A DNA stretch of 18,088 nucleotides from an uncultured Treponema sp. (GCA_947167745.1 CAMVJE010000026.1:1-18088); one strand, 5' to 3'; shown: positions 7,201 through 14,447, counted from the stretch's first letter. The notes: a model not told the origin generated them from the sequence alone. A program made the numbers and translations.

Positions 7201-7360
7201 CAAAGTACCAGCTGGAGTTGGTGCTAAATACAATGCCACTTCATTCAAGATGCCGTCTGACGGTGGAAGCAAACTTCCAATTGTTATCGTAGTAATCATC
7301 GTACTCGCTGGAGCTGCTTGCACTTACACACTTCTTTCTAAAAAGAAGAAAGCTAACTAA
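4229..7360 (+). CDS. Secreted multidomain PL9 pectate lyase with C-terminal membrane anchor
   Basis: A 1043-residue enzyme that cleaves polygalacturonate by beta-elimination. Order: signal peptide 1-25 (cut after AFA); two FnIII-like modules (about 28-125 and 127-212); a large beta domain, perhaps concanavalin-like (about 214-480); a beta linker (about 485-598); a right-handed parallel beta-helix (about 599-960); a hydrophobic segment 1016-1036; tail SKKKKAN. NNADGF, NVDDGWD and GNGFKLGG are PL9 hallmarks. Asp767, Asp791, Asp792 and Asp795 match in spacing the Ca-binding Asp209/233/234/237 of Dickeya Pel9A, and Lys834 matches its catalytic Lys273, so the enzyme should be active. The C-terminal membrane segment is unusual for PL9. 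The start is set by AAGGAG 6 nt upstream; ATG 4232 is the alternative. A lipoprotein reading (Cys17) is possible but less likely. Confidence 0.92.
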   Translation: MMKKSLMNLLCATAISCIAMAGAFADKKPWAEVAAPTITKVEQSGPNEIKVSFNSVTSNNGADKGSVAFKSDTGASGSETYGRTRKEAKVATLTVNKSGTYTFTVYAERNGEKEKHASAPATFKYTLPLVKSSVIVRNLGEGKMEVKWTSVPEAEGYILSYTDASKKQVSLPQTNELQAEVTLPVGTVSNFVVTAVRGNDKTPSDTIKKTARAEQERVWNFTEFGTSTNPKRNKFELLDSDNLKVKLSSCTFDPATGNIIDKGGKFETFFDGISFYYTAIDPFKENFELTATVTVDYHNPMPDGQEGFGLLAIDRLGIDGEAMVIAYNNSAGVISRKFTTHVNGVKKEIKDGLGSRFVSGITDSIIEEGDAAISQKATSVSNAFSYDQSSDAIKTGDVYRITLKKDNTGYHAIYKRAIASVDTVEEFLMYDTENKKLTQLDPEHVYVGFAVARGCNATFSDVEFKVTDPKTDPVALEEPPELVPLTTLIDCPVTWYNTSYPFVFNANSNGTITVTDSKGKVHINKAKVEAKKDFRKVINISKGNNDFTVTFDPEDGYRPEPKQVIAQFNSSLDVNAYEENYKPVTYTHTVISMTFSGKNLYVSQNGSVFGTGTKDDPIDLLSALQYAKPGQTILLAPGKYYPSASLWIERGNDGKPGARKVLKSQDPNNRAIIDFNGSKAKVSGFNLYGSYWTIENIDITGTPDDCKAIQVAGHHNILRMVDTYMNGDTGIQISGRGSETPDKWPSYNLIYGCESFGNCDPAQNNADGFASKLTSGEGNVFRNCVAHHNVDDGWDLYAKIETGPIGAVTIDNCIAYNNGRKIDNTGKGDGNGFKLGGDGIAVKHLIKNSISFNNDLNGITTNSNPALIIEACSLYGNKATNLNLYGKGDAAKYPRTVQSKGVLSLEGVGGDKFDEEKDPGMKKRLESDDNFFFDGAQAINKNGEKLGNDSFVNVDFSTISNGLSSDGKSFNRLSRSADGVFELGDMFKLSDKVPAGVGAKYNATSFKMPSDGGSKLPIVIVVIIVLAGAACTYTLLSKKKKAN

Positions 7361-7385
7361 GCCGGCCCGACACCGATAATTTATT

Positions 7386-7420
7386 CCCCGCATTTCATTT
7401 AGAAGTGCGGGGATTTTTTT
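7386..7420 (+). terminator. Intrinsic terminator after the pectate lyase gene
   Basis: CCCCGCA (7386-7392) pairs perfectly with TGCGGGG (7406-7412), with extra TTC/GAA pairing inside, followed by A and seven T (7414-7420). Confidence 0.9.
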
Positions 7421-7431
7421 CATCTTCCTAC

Positions 7432-7460
7432 TTTTCATAATTCATTAAACAAATTAAACT
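7432..7460 (+). promoter_or_regulatory. Putative promoter of the DTW gene, near-leaderless
   Basis: TTTTCA (7432-7437) and TAAACT (7455-7460) are 17 nt apart, each matching 4 of 6 consensus bases. The ATG is only 6 nt after the -10 box, and no Shine-Dalgarno is present. Confidence 0.35.
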
Positions 7461-7466
7461 TTCTGA

Positions 7467-8147
7467 ATGCGCACAATCTGTTATAAATGTCTTCGTCCAA
7501 TCGAAACATGTCTCTGTAAATTCGTTCCACCTTTTGACTCTGGTGTAAAATTTGTTTTTCTTATGCATCCTAAAGAAGCAAAACGTAATCGCACAGGAAC
7601 TGGAAGAACAGCTCATGCAGGGCTGATTGATTCAGAAGTTCTCGTTGGAATTGATTTTACAAAGCATCCCCGCCTCTGTGAGCTTTTGGCAGACCAACAC
7701 TATTATCCTGTACTTCTCTACCCCGGCGAAGACGCTTGGACTGCAAAAAAAGAAGGCTTTAAATCTCAAATCGGAAATAAAAAACTACTCGCAATTATAA
7801 TTGATTCAACCTGGTTCTGCTCAAAAAAAATGATTCGCCTTAGCACAAATATCATGGCACTGCCTAAACTCAGTTTTGCAAAATCCTACCGTTCAATTTA
7901 TACCTTCAAAAAAGAACCCAGCGAGGAATGTGTTTCTACAATAGAGACATGCTACTATCTGATTAAAGAATTGCAGGAAGCAGAAATTGTTGATGCAAAG
8001 GTGAATCCCGAATGTCTGATGACGGCTTTTAAAGAGCTGATAAAGCTTCAACTCCAAAAAGAAAATGACCGAATTGACGGAAAGTTGCCGAATTCTCATG
8101 CAACGGATTATAAATACACGACAAAAAAAGTCATTCCTGACTTTTAA
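7467..8147 (+). CDS. DTW-domain tRNA-uridine aminocarboxypropyltransferase family protein
   Basis: A 226-residue cytoplasmic protein of the DTW family (TapT/YfiP type), which transfers the 3-amino-3-carboxypropyl group of S-adenosylmethionine to uridine in tRNA (acp3U). The N-terminal Cys set C5, C8, C15, C17 (a zinc-binding pattern seen in the family), the signature DSTW at 113-116 followed by KK, the KSYRSIYTFKKEP segment and STIE at 157-160 are all present, so it looks intact. The start is set by the conserved R-x2-C-x2-C N-terminus directly after Met1; no Shine-Dalgarno precedes it. It is convergent with the nagZ-like gene, 33 nt away. The exact tRNA target cannot be told from sequence. 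Confidence 0.85.
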   Translation: MRTICYKCLRPIETCLCKFVPPFDSGVKFVFLMHPKEAKRNRTGTGRTAHAGLIDSEVLVGIDFTKHPRLCELLADQHYYPVLLYPGEDAWTAKKEGFKSQIGNKKLLAIIIDSTWFCSKKMIRLSTNIMALPKLSFAKSYRSIYTFKKEPSEECVSTIETCYYLIKELQEAEIVDAKVNPECLMTAFKELIKLQLQKENDRIDGKLPNSHATDYKYTTKKVIPDF

Positions 8148-8148
8148 G

Positions 8149-8172
8149 AATGAAGCAGGCAGGCACTTCATT
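8149..8172. terminator. Weak hairpin between convergent DTW and nagZ-like genes
   Basis: AATGAAG (8149-8155) and CTTCATT (8166-8172) form a perfect 7-bp stem with a 10-nt loop. There is no strong T-run on either side, so termination is only suggested by its position between two 3' ends. Confidence 0.35.
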
Positions 8173-8180
8173 AATGCCGA

Positions 8181-9878
8181 TTAATTAAGCGGCAGCTTTC
8201 CTTCCGGCTCAAAATCTCCACAAAGAGCGGCAAAAAGTGCTTTAAAAGTATACGGAGAATAACTGTATCCAAAAAGGATTGAATCGGCAAAGTCAAAACC
8301 TTTCAAAACAGGCACAGGCGTAAGCACAGACATAATAATTACGCGTTTTCCTGACTTTTCAAGACGCTTTGCAATCATCGCGCTCCGTTCATTAGCCACA
8401 CAAATGATAATGGTATCGTAATTTGCCGCCGTAGCCTCAATGTTATTGCTCATCCAATCTGCCTGAATCGGTCCAAGTTCATAATCGAACTTAAATTGCG
8501 CATATTCACCCAGTCTGTTTTTTGCTTCATCAAAAAATTCTGGAAACTGATTTTGACCGGCAACAAGTATCTTTTCTTCAGCTGATTTTTTATATGGGAT
8601 ACAGCCTTTTTTGTACATAGTAATCGAGCGGCAGGCTTGTGAAAGAAAGAATTTTTGCCCCTCCCTGTCAGGAATTTGCTCTTTAAGACGGGCAATTTCC
8701 GGATAAAGAGGAGCCGCATTTCCACCCTTAAAATAAATCAATTTTGAAAGAATCACGCGATGAGCCGCAGCAAGAACAATTTTTCTGAATTCAGGATTTG
8801 TCCTCATGCTGGCAAGATTCATTGTCCACAACCGCTCATCCAATTCTGCAGTGCGGGAAGAAATTATAATGTCATTACCAGCTTCAATGGCTAAACGAAA
8901 GGCTTCAGAACTGCTTCCTGCATAGAGGGTTGCACCATTCATCATCATATCATCTGTAATAATTAACCCCTTGTAGTGAAGTTTTTCCCTCAAGATATCA
9001 GTAAGAAATGTTTTTGAAAGTGATGCAGGCTCACCATTACCAATAATTCTGGGAAAACTCAAATGGCCACTCATAATTGCGGGGACATTTTGCGAAATCA
9101 AATATTTAAATGGAACAAGCTCCCTTTTTTCAAGCGTTTCATAATCGGCAAAGATTTCGGGCAATTTTCCGTGTGAATCTGCACTTGTGTCTCCATGCCC
9201 GGGGAAATGCTTTGCCGTAGGAATTACTCCGGCCGCCATTGAACCAGCAACAAAAGCAGCCCCTAACTCACCAACAAATTCTGGATCTTCACCAAAAGAG
9301 CGGGAGCCTATGACAGAAGAATCATGATTCGTATATAAATCAATTGTAGGTGCAAAATTCAAATTAATACCAAGTGCTTTTATCTCCCGGGAAATATAAT
9401 AGGCACTGTAGTAAGCATCAACTGCGTATTGCGAAGCTCCGATTGCCATATTACCCGGTGTTTCTGTTGTATCGCCTTTAACATGACGAATCCAGCCACC
9501 TTCCTGGTCTGTAGCAACATAAAGTGGAATTTTAAGCTTGCGACGCTGAGATTCTTCCTGCAGTAGTGAAACTGCTTTTGCAACCTTTTCTGTATTATCC
9601 GTATTCCATCCGAAAACTTTTACACTTCCAAGCCCGCGATTCAGAACCCATTGATTTAGAAGCGCACTTGGCTCTTCTCCCGCCCAACCAAACATAAAAA
9701 TTTGAGCAAGCAGTTCTTCATCCGTCATTTTGGAAGTCAGAAAATCTGCCAGTTCTTCGTGGGGATAATTACTCCAAAAATCAGATGTATCTGGAATAGA
9801 ATTTTTGCTGGCAAAAGATTGTGCATATAAGGAAATGGATATAATTAAAACTGAAAAACAGAAACCTAACTTTTTCAT
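8181..9878 (-). CDS. nagZ: Exported GH3 beta-N-acetylhexosaminidase (NagZ-like)
   Basis: A 565-residue glycoside hydrolase family 3 enzyme that likely removes N-acetylglucosamine from muropeptides or other beta-GlcNAc glycans. A signal peptide spans about residues 1-23 (cleavage after SFA or LYA), so it acts outside the cytoplasm. The NagZ signature KHFPGHGDT (223-231) is followed by the Asp234/His236 pair of the general acid/base loop, and the nucleophile is Asp309 in ITDDMMM. DQEGGWIRH and IGSRSFGEDP are substrate-pocket motifs. The extra region after about residue 400 gives the two-domain form known from Bacillus subtilis NagZ, whose dyad lies at nearly the same numbers. No good Shine-Dalgarno is seen: GAGG lies 18 nt upstream. 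A role in cell-wall turnover is more likely than in pectin use. Confidence 0.87.
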   Translation of the reverse strand: MKKLGFCFSVLIISISLYAQSFASKNSIPDTSDFWSNYPHEELADFLTSKMTDEELLAQIFMFGWAGEEPSALLNQWVLNRGLGSVKVFGWNTDNTEKVAKAVSLLQEESQRRKLKIPLYVATDQEGGWIRHVKGDTTETPGNMAIGASQYAVDAYYSAYYISREIKALGINLNFAPTIDLYTNHDSSVIGSRSFGEDPEFVGELGAAFVAGSMAAGVIPTAKHFPGHGDTSADSHGKLPEIFADYETLEKRELVPFKYLISQNVPAIMSGHLSFPRIIGNGEPASLSKTFLTDILREKLHYKGLIITDDMMMNGATLYAGSSSEAFRLAIEAGNDIIISSRTAELDERLWTMNLASMRTNPEFRKIVLAAAHRVILSKLIYFKGGNAAPLYPEIARLKEQIPDREGQKFFLSQACRSITMYKKGCIPYKKSAEEKILVAGQNQFPEFFDEAKNRLGEYAQFKFDYELGPIQADWMSNNIEATAANYDTIIICVANERSAMIAKRLEKSGKRVIIMSVLTPVPVLKGFDFADSILFGYSYSPYTFKALFAALCGDFEPEGKLPLN

Positions 9879-9951
9879 ATAGAGTAAAGGAATTTACCTC
9901 GCCACAGTGATTCTTTATTTTACCAAATTGCAGAGATTCTTTCTATTAGAC

Positions 9952-9980
9952 TAGACAAATCTCTCGCTTTCTTGTATATT
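9952..9980 (+). promoter_or_regulatory. Sigma70 promoter of tRNA-Cys
   Basis: TAGACA (9952-9957) and TATATT (9975-9980) are separated by exactly 17 nt. The start point near 9987 leaves a 5-nt leader before the tRNA. Confidence 0.7.
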
Positions 9981-9991
9981 ATATTCACTTT

Positions 9992-10063
9992 GGCGTCTTA
10001 CCCAAGCGGTAAGGGAGCGGTCTGCAAAACCGTTATGCAGCAGTTCGATTCTGCTAGACGCCT
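9992..10063 (+). tRNA. tRNA-Cys (anticodon GCA)
   Basis: Full cloverleaf of 72 nt: acceptor GGCGTCT/AGACGCC, D-stem CCC/GGG, anticodon stem GCGGT/ACCGT (one G-U) with loop CTGCAAA giving anticodon GCA, T-stem AGCAG/CTGCT with loop TTCGATT. Discriminator base is T, as expected for Cys. CCA is not encoded and must be added after transcription. Confidence 0.96.
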
Positions 10064-10073
10064 TGCAAAGTAT

Positions 10074-10101
10074 GAGTCGCCTTTCAGCGGCTCATTTTTT
10101 T
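10074..10101 (+). terminator. Intrinsic terminator of tRNA-Cys
   Basis: GAGTCGC (10074-10080) pairs with GCGGCTC (10087-10093), with one G-U pair, followed by A and seven T (10095-10101). Confidence 0.85.
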
Positions 10102-10107
10102 GCCTTC

Positions 10108-10194
10108 CGAGCCTTACAAGCTAAGCTGGGGCTCGATAAAATATATAGGGAGTGGCACTGCAAAACAAAGCAGAGCGTTCACTCCCATTTTTTT
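10108..10194 (+). terminator. Two further hairpins, the second a backup terminator
   Basis: CGAGCC (10108-10113) with GGCTCG (10130-10135) forms a hairpin without a T-run. GGGAGTG (10148-10154) with CACTCCC (10180-10186), plus inner CTGC/GCAG, is followed by A and seven T (10188-10194). Read on the plus strand this is a second terminator behind the tRNA; its T-run overlaps the stop codon of the convergent minus-strand gene. It may also end that gene's transcript, though the minus-side tail TATATATTTTA is less uniform. Confidence 0.6.
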
Positions 10195-10726
10195 ATGGCT
10201 TTAATTTGGGAGCAAGTCTTAAAATTTCTTCCACGGCCTTTTCTCGCTCCTCTTCACTATCAAAAATTATAATAAGTTCTTTTCCCTGATTCGTTATTAC
10301 GCGCAAAGTTTTAAAATCTACCTGCGTAGTATCAGGATCATTTTCGTATGCCAGAGTTGGAAGAGACAGAATATCGCTCCATAAAACAGCATCAGTATTT
10401 GAAATCAGCATATTTTCGTAAATTCCAGCCTTTCCAGCTCCTCCTGCTTCTCTGGCAGCTAGTTCTGTAGCAAATAAAGCTGCTCCCAAAAGCACAATAT
10501 TTACCATCCAACCAAAATTACGAATCGGAACAAAAAGAATAAGTATAAAAGCCATCACGGCAATTGCAATCCATTTTTTTGAGGAAAGATTCTTTAATGG
10601 GAAAATACAATTCCCCGCCTGAGAAAAAATTTTTTTCCGCCGAAATGGAATTGAAGCCAGAATAGCGATATAACCCAAGAGGGCAATCCCAAGCATTGAA
10701 AAATAAGCAATTTGTTCAAAAGTCAT
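10193..10726 (-). CDS. Three-TM membrane protein with possible PH-like C-terminal domain
   Basis: A 177-residue protein of unknown function. Hydrophobic segments lie at about 6-27, 50-68 and 71-88, with basic FRRKK after the first. The cytoplasmic C-terminal part (about 100-177) has the rhythm AVLWSDILSLP, DFKTLRVITNQGKELIIIFDSEEEREKAVEEI: beta strands ending in an amphipathic helix. This recalls small bacterial PH-like domains fused to membrane anchors, but the match is by pattern only. It lies 50 nt after the GNAT gene on the same strand and is probably co-transcribed. A possible Shine-Dalgarno AAGGGG is about 13 nt from the ATG. No catalytic motif is visible. Confidence 0.65.
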   Translation of the reverse strand: MTFEQIAYFSMLGIALLGYIAILASIPFRRKKIFSQAGNCIFPLKNLSSKKWIAIAVMAFILILFVPIRNFGWMVNIVLLGAALFATELAAREAGGAGKAGIYENMLISNTDAVLWSDILSLPTLAYENDPDTTQVDFKTLRVITNQGKELIIIFDSEEEREKAVEEILRLAPKLKP

Positions 10727-10776
10727 AATCTTTTTGTAATCCCCTTGATTCTACGAGCACTTATAAAAGTTTCTCA

Positions 10777-11658
10777 TTAATAGTAGATGATTTTGTATTC
10801 ATCGAAAATTATAAAGCCACAGTTTAGATAAACATTTTCAGCCGTTTTATTCGTTTTTTTTACAAAAAGAATAAGCTGTTTTCCTTCATTCTTAAAACGC
10901 GTAATTATTGTTCTTATCAGATATGTGGCCAAGCCCTTGTTTCTAAAAGCAATGTCTGTATAAACACCCCCAAGTTGAATACATTTTTCGCCAATTGCAT
11001 TGATTGAAGCTTTTGCCACAATACGATTGTTGCAGCGTAGCCCGAAGACATTTCCATCTTGAATTGATTTTCGTAATAATATTCTGGAATTTTTTTCATT
11101 ATAATTGGCTTTGTCTATGACAACTTCTTCAAGTTCATATGCTTTTTGTAAAGGAAACATTTCCTCAAAATCAGAATCTTTACAATCAAAGACTTCGCAT
11201 CCTGTAACAGAACCAATTCTTGTTCTATCTGATTTGGGATTTAATAACTCAGCCTCGGCTGCGCTGCGACTATATTCCATCAAATTGTATTCTGTTGCGG
11301 ATTTTGGAAGCGTACCGTATAAATTTAAAAAAATTTTTGCAATTTCATTTGTAAACTTCTGCTCACCTATTATGCTGAATAATTTTTCAGGTCGATTAAC
11401 TGAAAAAAACTCCTGAACAAAAGGCATGACAGTATCGCTCTCAAAACAATGAAGAATCTGCCCCCCAGAAGAAATTGAAAAAACACCCCATAAACTGTTC
11501 CGCTCATCAACAATATAAAAAATCCTGACATCCTTTTTTTTAAAATGTGAAACCAAAGAAACACACTTATGTTCATTTGCAACGAGGAAATCAGAAACTT
11601 GCTGACGAACCTGCATAAATCCAGGAGAATCGCCGTCTAATAATTCAAAAATCAGCAT
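10777..11658 (-). CDS. GNAT-family N-acetyltransferase with N-terminal extra domain
   Basis: A 293-residue cytoplasmic protein. The C-terminal half is a GNAT acyltransferase: CIQLGGVYTDIAFRNKGLA contains the acetyl-CoA pyrophosphate loop (R239-N-K-G242-L-A244), followed by a TYLIRTIITRF helix and KTAENVYLNCGF near the end. The N-terminal half (about 1-150) is less conserved in appearance and probably forms a second, degenerate GNAT-like or substrate-binding domain. The substrate cannot be told. It is the first gene of a minus-strand pair with the three-TM protein. No Shine-Dalgarno is seen: an extended -10 box lies 10 nt before the ATG, which is the family-consistent start. Confidence 0.8.
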   Translation of the reverse strand: MLIFELLDGDSPGFMQVRQQVSDFLVANEHKCVSLVSHFKKKDVRIFYIVDERNSLWGVFSISSGGQILHCFESDTVMPFVQEFFSVNRPEKLFSIIGEQKFTNEIAKIFLNLYGTLPKSATEYNLMEYSRSAAEAELLNPKSDRTRIGSVTGCEVFDCKDSDFEEMFPLQKAYELEEVVIDKANYNEKNSRILLRKSIQDGNVFGLRCNNRIVAKASINAIGEKCIQLGGVYTDIAFRNKGLATYLIRTIITRFKNEGKQLILFVKKTNKTAENVYLNCGFIIFDEYKIIYY

Positions 11659-11668
11659 TTTTCACAAA

Positions 11669-11697
11669 ATTATATCATAATATGTTCGAATTTTCAG
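11669..11697 (-). promoter_or_regulatory. Extended -10 promoter of the GNAT gene, near-leaderless
   Basis: On the minus strand CTGAAA (11692-11697), a 17-nt spacer and TATAAT (11669-11674) preceded by TGA (extended -10). The ATG lies 10 nt after the box, leaving about 4 nt of leader. TATAATTTTGT is shared exactly with the hisA-like promoter. Confidence 0.6.
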
Positions 11698-11741
11698 ATT
11701 TTTATTTGAATATTTAGTAATTTTTCTTTATTTTTATAGAA

Positions 11742-11761
11742 CAGTAAATTAGCTTTTACTG
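11742..11761 (+). promoter_or_regulatory. 7-bp palindrome in the slyD leader
   Basis: CAGTAAA (11742-11748) and TTTACTG (11755-11761) form a perfect inverted repeat shortly before the ribosome site. It could be an operator, for example metal-responsive, or a leader hairpin. The sequence alone does not decide. Confidence 0.35.
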
Positions 11762-11784
11762 CGATTTAATTTTCAGGAGTCCTT

Positions 11785-12315
11785 ATGGAAATCGAATATC
11801 AGAAAATGGTAAAAATCCATTATACGCTTAAAGATACTGACGGAAATCAACTTGATTCTTCCCTTGGCGGAGAACCTTTGGAATACATGCACGGAATCGG
11901 CTCTCTCATTCCCGGTCTTGAGTCAGAACTGACCGGTCATAAAGCGGGCGACAAATTTCACACAGAGATTGAACCTGCCCTCGGCTATGGTGAATATGAC
12001 GAAAAACTCGTTGCTGAAGTTCCTCGCAAACAATTTGATACAGGCGCGGAAATCACAGTTGGTCAGCAATTTCAGGCTGATACCGCAACAGGCCCGATGA
12101 TTGTCAAAGTCACGAAAGTCTCAGATGATACTATTACTGTTGACGGAAACCATGAACTTGCAGGAAAAACACTTTGTTTTGATGTTGAAGTAGTGGATGT
12201 GCGGGATGCCACCGAAGCCGAACTTGAACCATTCGTAAACGATTCATGTGGCTGCGGCGGTGGCTGCTCCGGCTGCGGAAGTTCATGCGGTGGCTGCTCA
12301 GGTTGCGGAGAATAA
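11785..12315 (+). CDS. slyD: SlyD-type FKBP peptidyl-prolyl isomerase with Cys/Gly metal-binding tail
   Basis: A 176-residue cytoplasmic FKBP-type prolyl isomerase/chaperone. VKIHYTLKDTDGNQLDSS, PLEYMHGIGSLIPGLE and EPALGYGEYDEKL are the FKBP strands, and residues about 70-135 form the inserted IF chaperone flap typical of SlyD. The final part is unusual: 7 Cys in about 21 residues, built of two 10-residue units of Cys, Gly and Ser, with no His. In E. coli SlyD the tail is His/Cys-rich and binds nickel for hydrogenase maturation; here a thiol-only site for a soft metal is inferred. AGGAG 5 nt upstream sets the start. The stop codon directly abuts the last codon of the convergent chemoreceptor gene. 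Confidence 0.9.
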   Translation: MEIEYQKMVKIHYTLKDTDGNQLDSSLGGEPLEYMHGIGSLIPGLESELTGHKAGDKFHTEIEPALGYGEYDEKLVAEVPRKQFDTGAEITVGQQFQADTATGPMIVKVTKVSDDTITVDGNHELAGKTLCFDVEVVDVRDATEAELEPFVNDSCGCGGGCSGCGSSCGGCSGCGE

Positions 12316-14406
12316 TTAAACCCTAAATTGATCGATTTCTTCGCCAATCTTCTGGATTGAGCGATTCATTTCTACAGAAATATCGGTGAGGGCATTTCCT
12401 GTCTCACTGATTTTTCGCGCGCTTGAATTGATTTCACCGACAGAATCATTCAAATTGCCGGAAGCGTCCTTCAGGCGCGAAACTTCCTGTAAAATCTGCT
12501 GGCTTCCAGAGCTCATCTCTGCGGCTGCGGCACGGACATTTCCAGTGCTGTCACTCATTGTGTGGAGTGCGTCCAAAACCTGCTTTGAACCTTCTGACTG
12601 CTCTTCCATTGCGGCCTTAATCTGGCGGACGAGCTGGTCGGTTTCACGAATACTTGCCGAAACTGCGGTGAATGCCGCGCTTGACTCAGAAGAAGAAGAA
12701 ACGACCGTTTCGATTGACGCACGGATTTTCTGCAACTGATCGCCAATTGTTTTTGACTGAGCGGAAGAAGTTTCTGAAAGTTTTCGGATTTCGTCTGCAA
12801 CAACAGCGAATCCCTTTCCTGCGTCGCCTGCATGAGCCGCCTCGATTGCCGCGTTCATAGCGAGCAAGTTTGTCTGGCTTGCGATAGATGCAATCGCCAC
12901 ATTTGCTTCTTGAAGCATAGCCGACTGATTTTCAATTTCACCAATCTGATCGTTAACCGTTGCCTGTTTTGAAGCACCAAGATTTGCTTTGCCCTGAAGC
13001 TCGGCAAATTCGCCGGCCATTTTTTCGATTGAAGCGTTGATTGCGCTGATATTTCCAATCATCTCTTCGGTTGCGGCAGATGCCTGAGTTACGCCCGAAG
13101 CCTGATTCTGAATCATATTCTCAAGGGACTGAATGTTTGATGTAATCTGAGTTATTGCACTAGCCGTTCCGTCAACGCTTGAAGTCTGCTCGCCTAAAAT
13201 CTGTTTTAGAGAGTTGATGTTTTCGTTGATTTCGGCAATAGCCCCTTCTGTGTCGGAAATACTTGCCTGCAAGCTGCTGTCAATATCCTGCAAAGACTGC
13301 TTTGAATCTTTAACTTCAGCGATGATTTCCTGAAGTTTCTGGATAAATTTATTGAATCCCAGGCCGACAGAACCAATTTCATCATTTACCTTTACTTCGA
13401 TTCGCTTTGTAAGGTCTGCGTTGCCACTGGCGATTCCTATGATGCTTTCGACCACCACTTTGAGGGGGCGGAATGCAATAATCATAAAGAGAATGATTAC
13501 AAGAAGTACAATGACCGCAATGATAATATTGCTTCCGATAAGAACATTTCTGATTCTGTTTGCTGAGGCGTCAAGCTGAGTAAGCGGAATTGCAATTGCC
13601 ACAGACCAGTTTGTGCGCTCAACAGGATAAGAGAAAATTACATCCATATCTTTTGGATCTACGAAACTTTTTATAACAGCATTTGTCGGACTTCCAGAAA
13701 TCATTGCCCTCGCCGTTTCAGCAATATCCTCGTGGCCTTCAATCGCATCAGTCACAAAGTTTTTCTGCATCTGAATGCTAGAATCCGGATGACACATGGC
13801 CATTCCGGTTCCTGAGACCATGAAAGCATAGCCCTTTTCACCAAGCTTGAACGAATTGATTTTTTCTTGAATCTTGTCGATTAATTTTACGCCAACGAAC
13901 ATACCGACTTTTCGGCCGCTCATGTCAAATGCAGGTTTTACAAGCATTATTGAGACTTTTCCGGTGGCTTTTGCGACAGTTGGATCCGTGATGTAGTATT
14001 CTGCTCCAGCCATTATTGCCTTATAATAGGCACGGTCTGAGTGATTTCCTCTTTTTCCTGAATCGTAATAGGTATTTCCTTCTGCCGTAATGAAAAGAAC
14101 ATAGTCAATTTCTGGCGAACGTCGGTTTACTGTGCTTGCAAGCCAAGCCCCAATCTCATCGTAAGTCCCGAAGTTGTAAACGACATCGGCCTTTGTATAA
14201 AAATCGAGGAGATTAAGATTTTCGTCCAGCCATGTACTTACATAGGTTGAATAGGAACTAGCAATAATACCGACATCTGCATCTGCTGTTTCCCTTGAAG
14301 ACTTATCGACGGTGTTGACCGTAAGCTCAACGAGAATTACAAACAAAGCAACAATAATAAGCCCTGTTATCGTGACCATTTTTCTAATAACGCTTTTCTT
14401 CTTCAT
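12316..14406 (-). CDS. Methyl-accepting chemotaxis protein (dCache sensor)
   Basis: A 696-residue inner-membrane chemoreceptor that signals to CheA/CheW. TM1 spans about 10-32. A periplasmic sensor of about 250 residues follows, with dCache character ([28 protein letters not shown], a [11 protein letters not shown] strand, and a second lobe with [20 protein letters not shown]). TM2 is about 288-312, then HAMP (about 313-366) and a long coiled-coil signalling domain whose hairpin tip ([20 protein letters not shown], about residues 500-540) is the universal CheA/CheW contact. No CheR-binding pentapeptide ends the protein. The ligand is unknown; closeness to kdgK makes a plant-sugar or uronate ligand an idea only. 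The Shine-Dalgarno is weak (GGGG). A possible sigma28 promoter lies about 45 nt upstream. Confidence 0.92.
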   Translation of the reverse strand: MKKKSVIRKMVTITGLIIVALFVILVELTVNTVDKSSRETADADVGIIASSYSTYVSTWLDENLNLLDFYTKADVVYNFGTYDEIGAWLASTVNRRSPEIDYVLFITAEGNTYYDSGKRGNHSDRAYYKAIMAGAEYYITDPTVAKATGKVSIMLVKPAFDMSGRKVGMFVGVKLIDKIQEKINSFKLGEKGYAFMVSGTGMAMCHPDSSIQMQKNFVTDAIEGHEDIAETARAMISGSPTNAVIKSFVDPKDMDVIFSYPVERTNWSVAIAIPLTQLDASANRIRNVLIGSNIIIAVIVLLVIILFMIIAFRPLKVVVESIIGIASGNADLTKRIEVKVNDEIGSVGLGFNKFIQKLQEIIAEVKDSKQSLQDIDSSLQASISDTEGAIAEINENINSLKQILGEQTSSVDGTASAITQITSNIQSLENMIQNQASGVTQASAATEEMIGNISAINASIEKMAGEFAELQGKANLGASKQATVNDQIGEIENQSAMLQEANVAIASIASQTNLLAMNAAIEAAHAGDAGKGFAVVADEIRKLSETSSAQSKTIGDQLQKIRASIETVVSSSSESSAAFTAVSASIRETDQLVRQIKAAMEEQSEGSKQVLDALHTMSDSTGNVRAAAAEMSSGSQQILQEVSRLKDASGNLNDSVGEINSSARKISETGNALTDISVEMNRSIQKIGEEIDQFRV

Positions 14407-14447
14407 AGATTCAGCCCCATTCAGGATAATATTTTGTTATATTCATA

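Noticed and set aside
6880..7323. A 147-codon open frame antisense to the PL9 lyase gene
   Set aside because: Its composition mirrors the lyase codons, it has no ribosome site, and it has no recognisable domain.
10063..10272. A 69-codon open frame on the plus strand from the end of tRNA-Cys
   Set aside because: It crosses two terminators and the 3' end of a convergent gene; there is no ribosome site.
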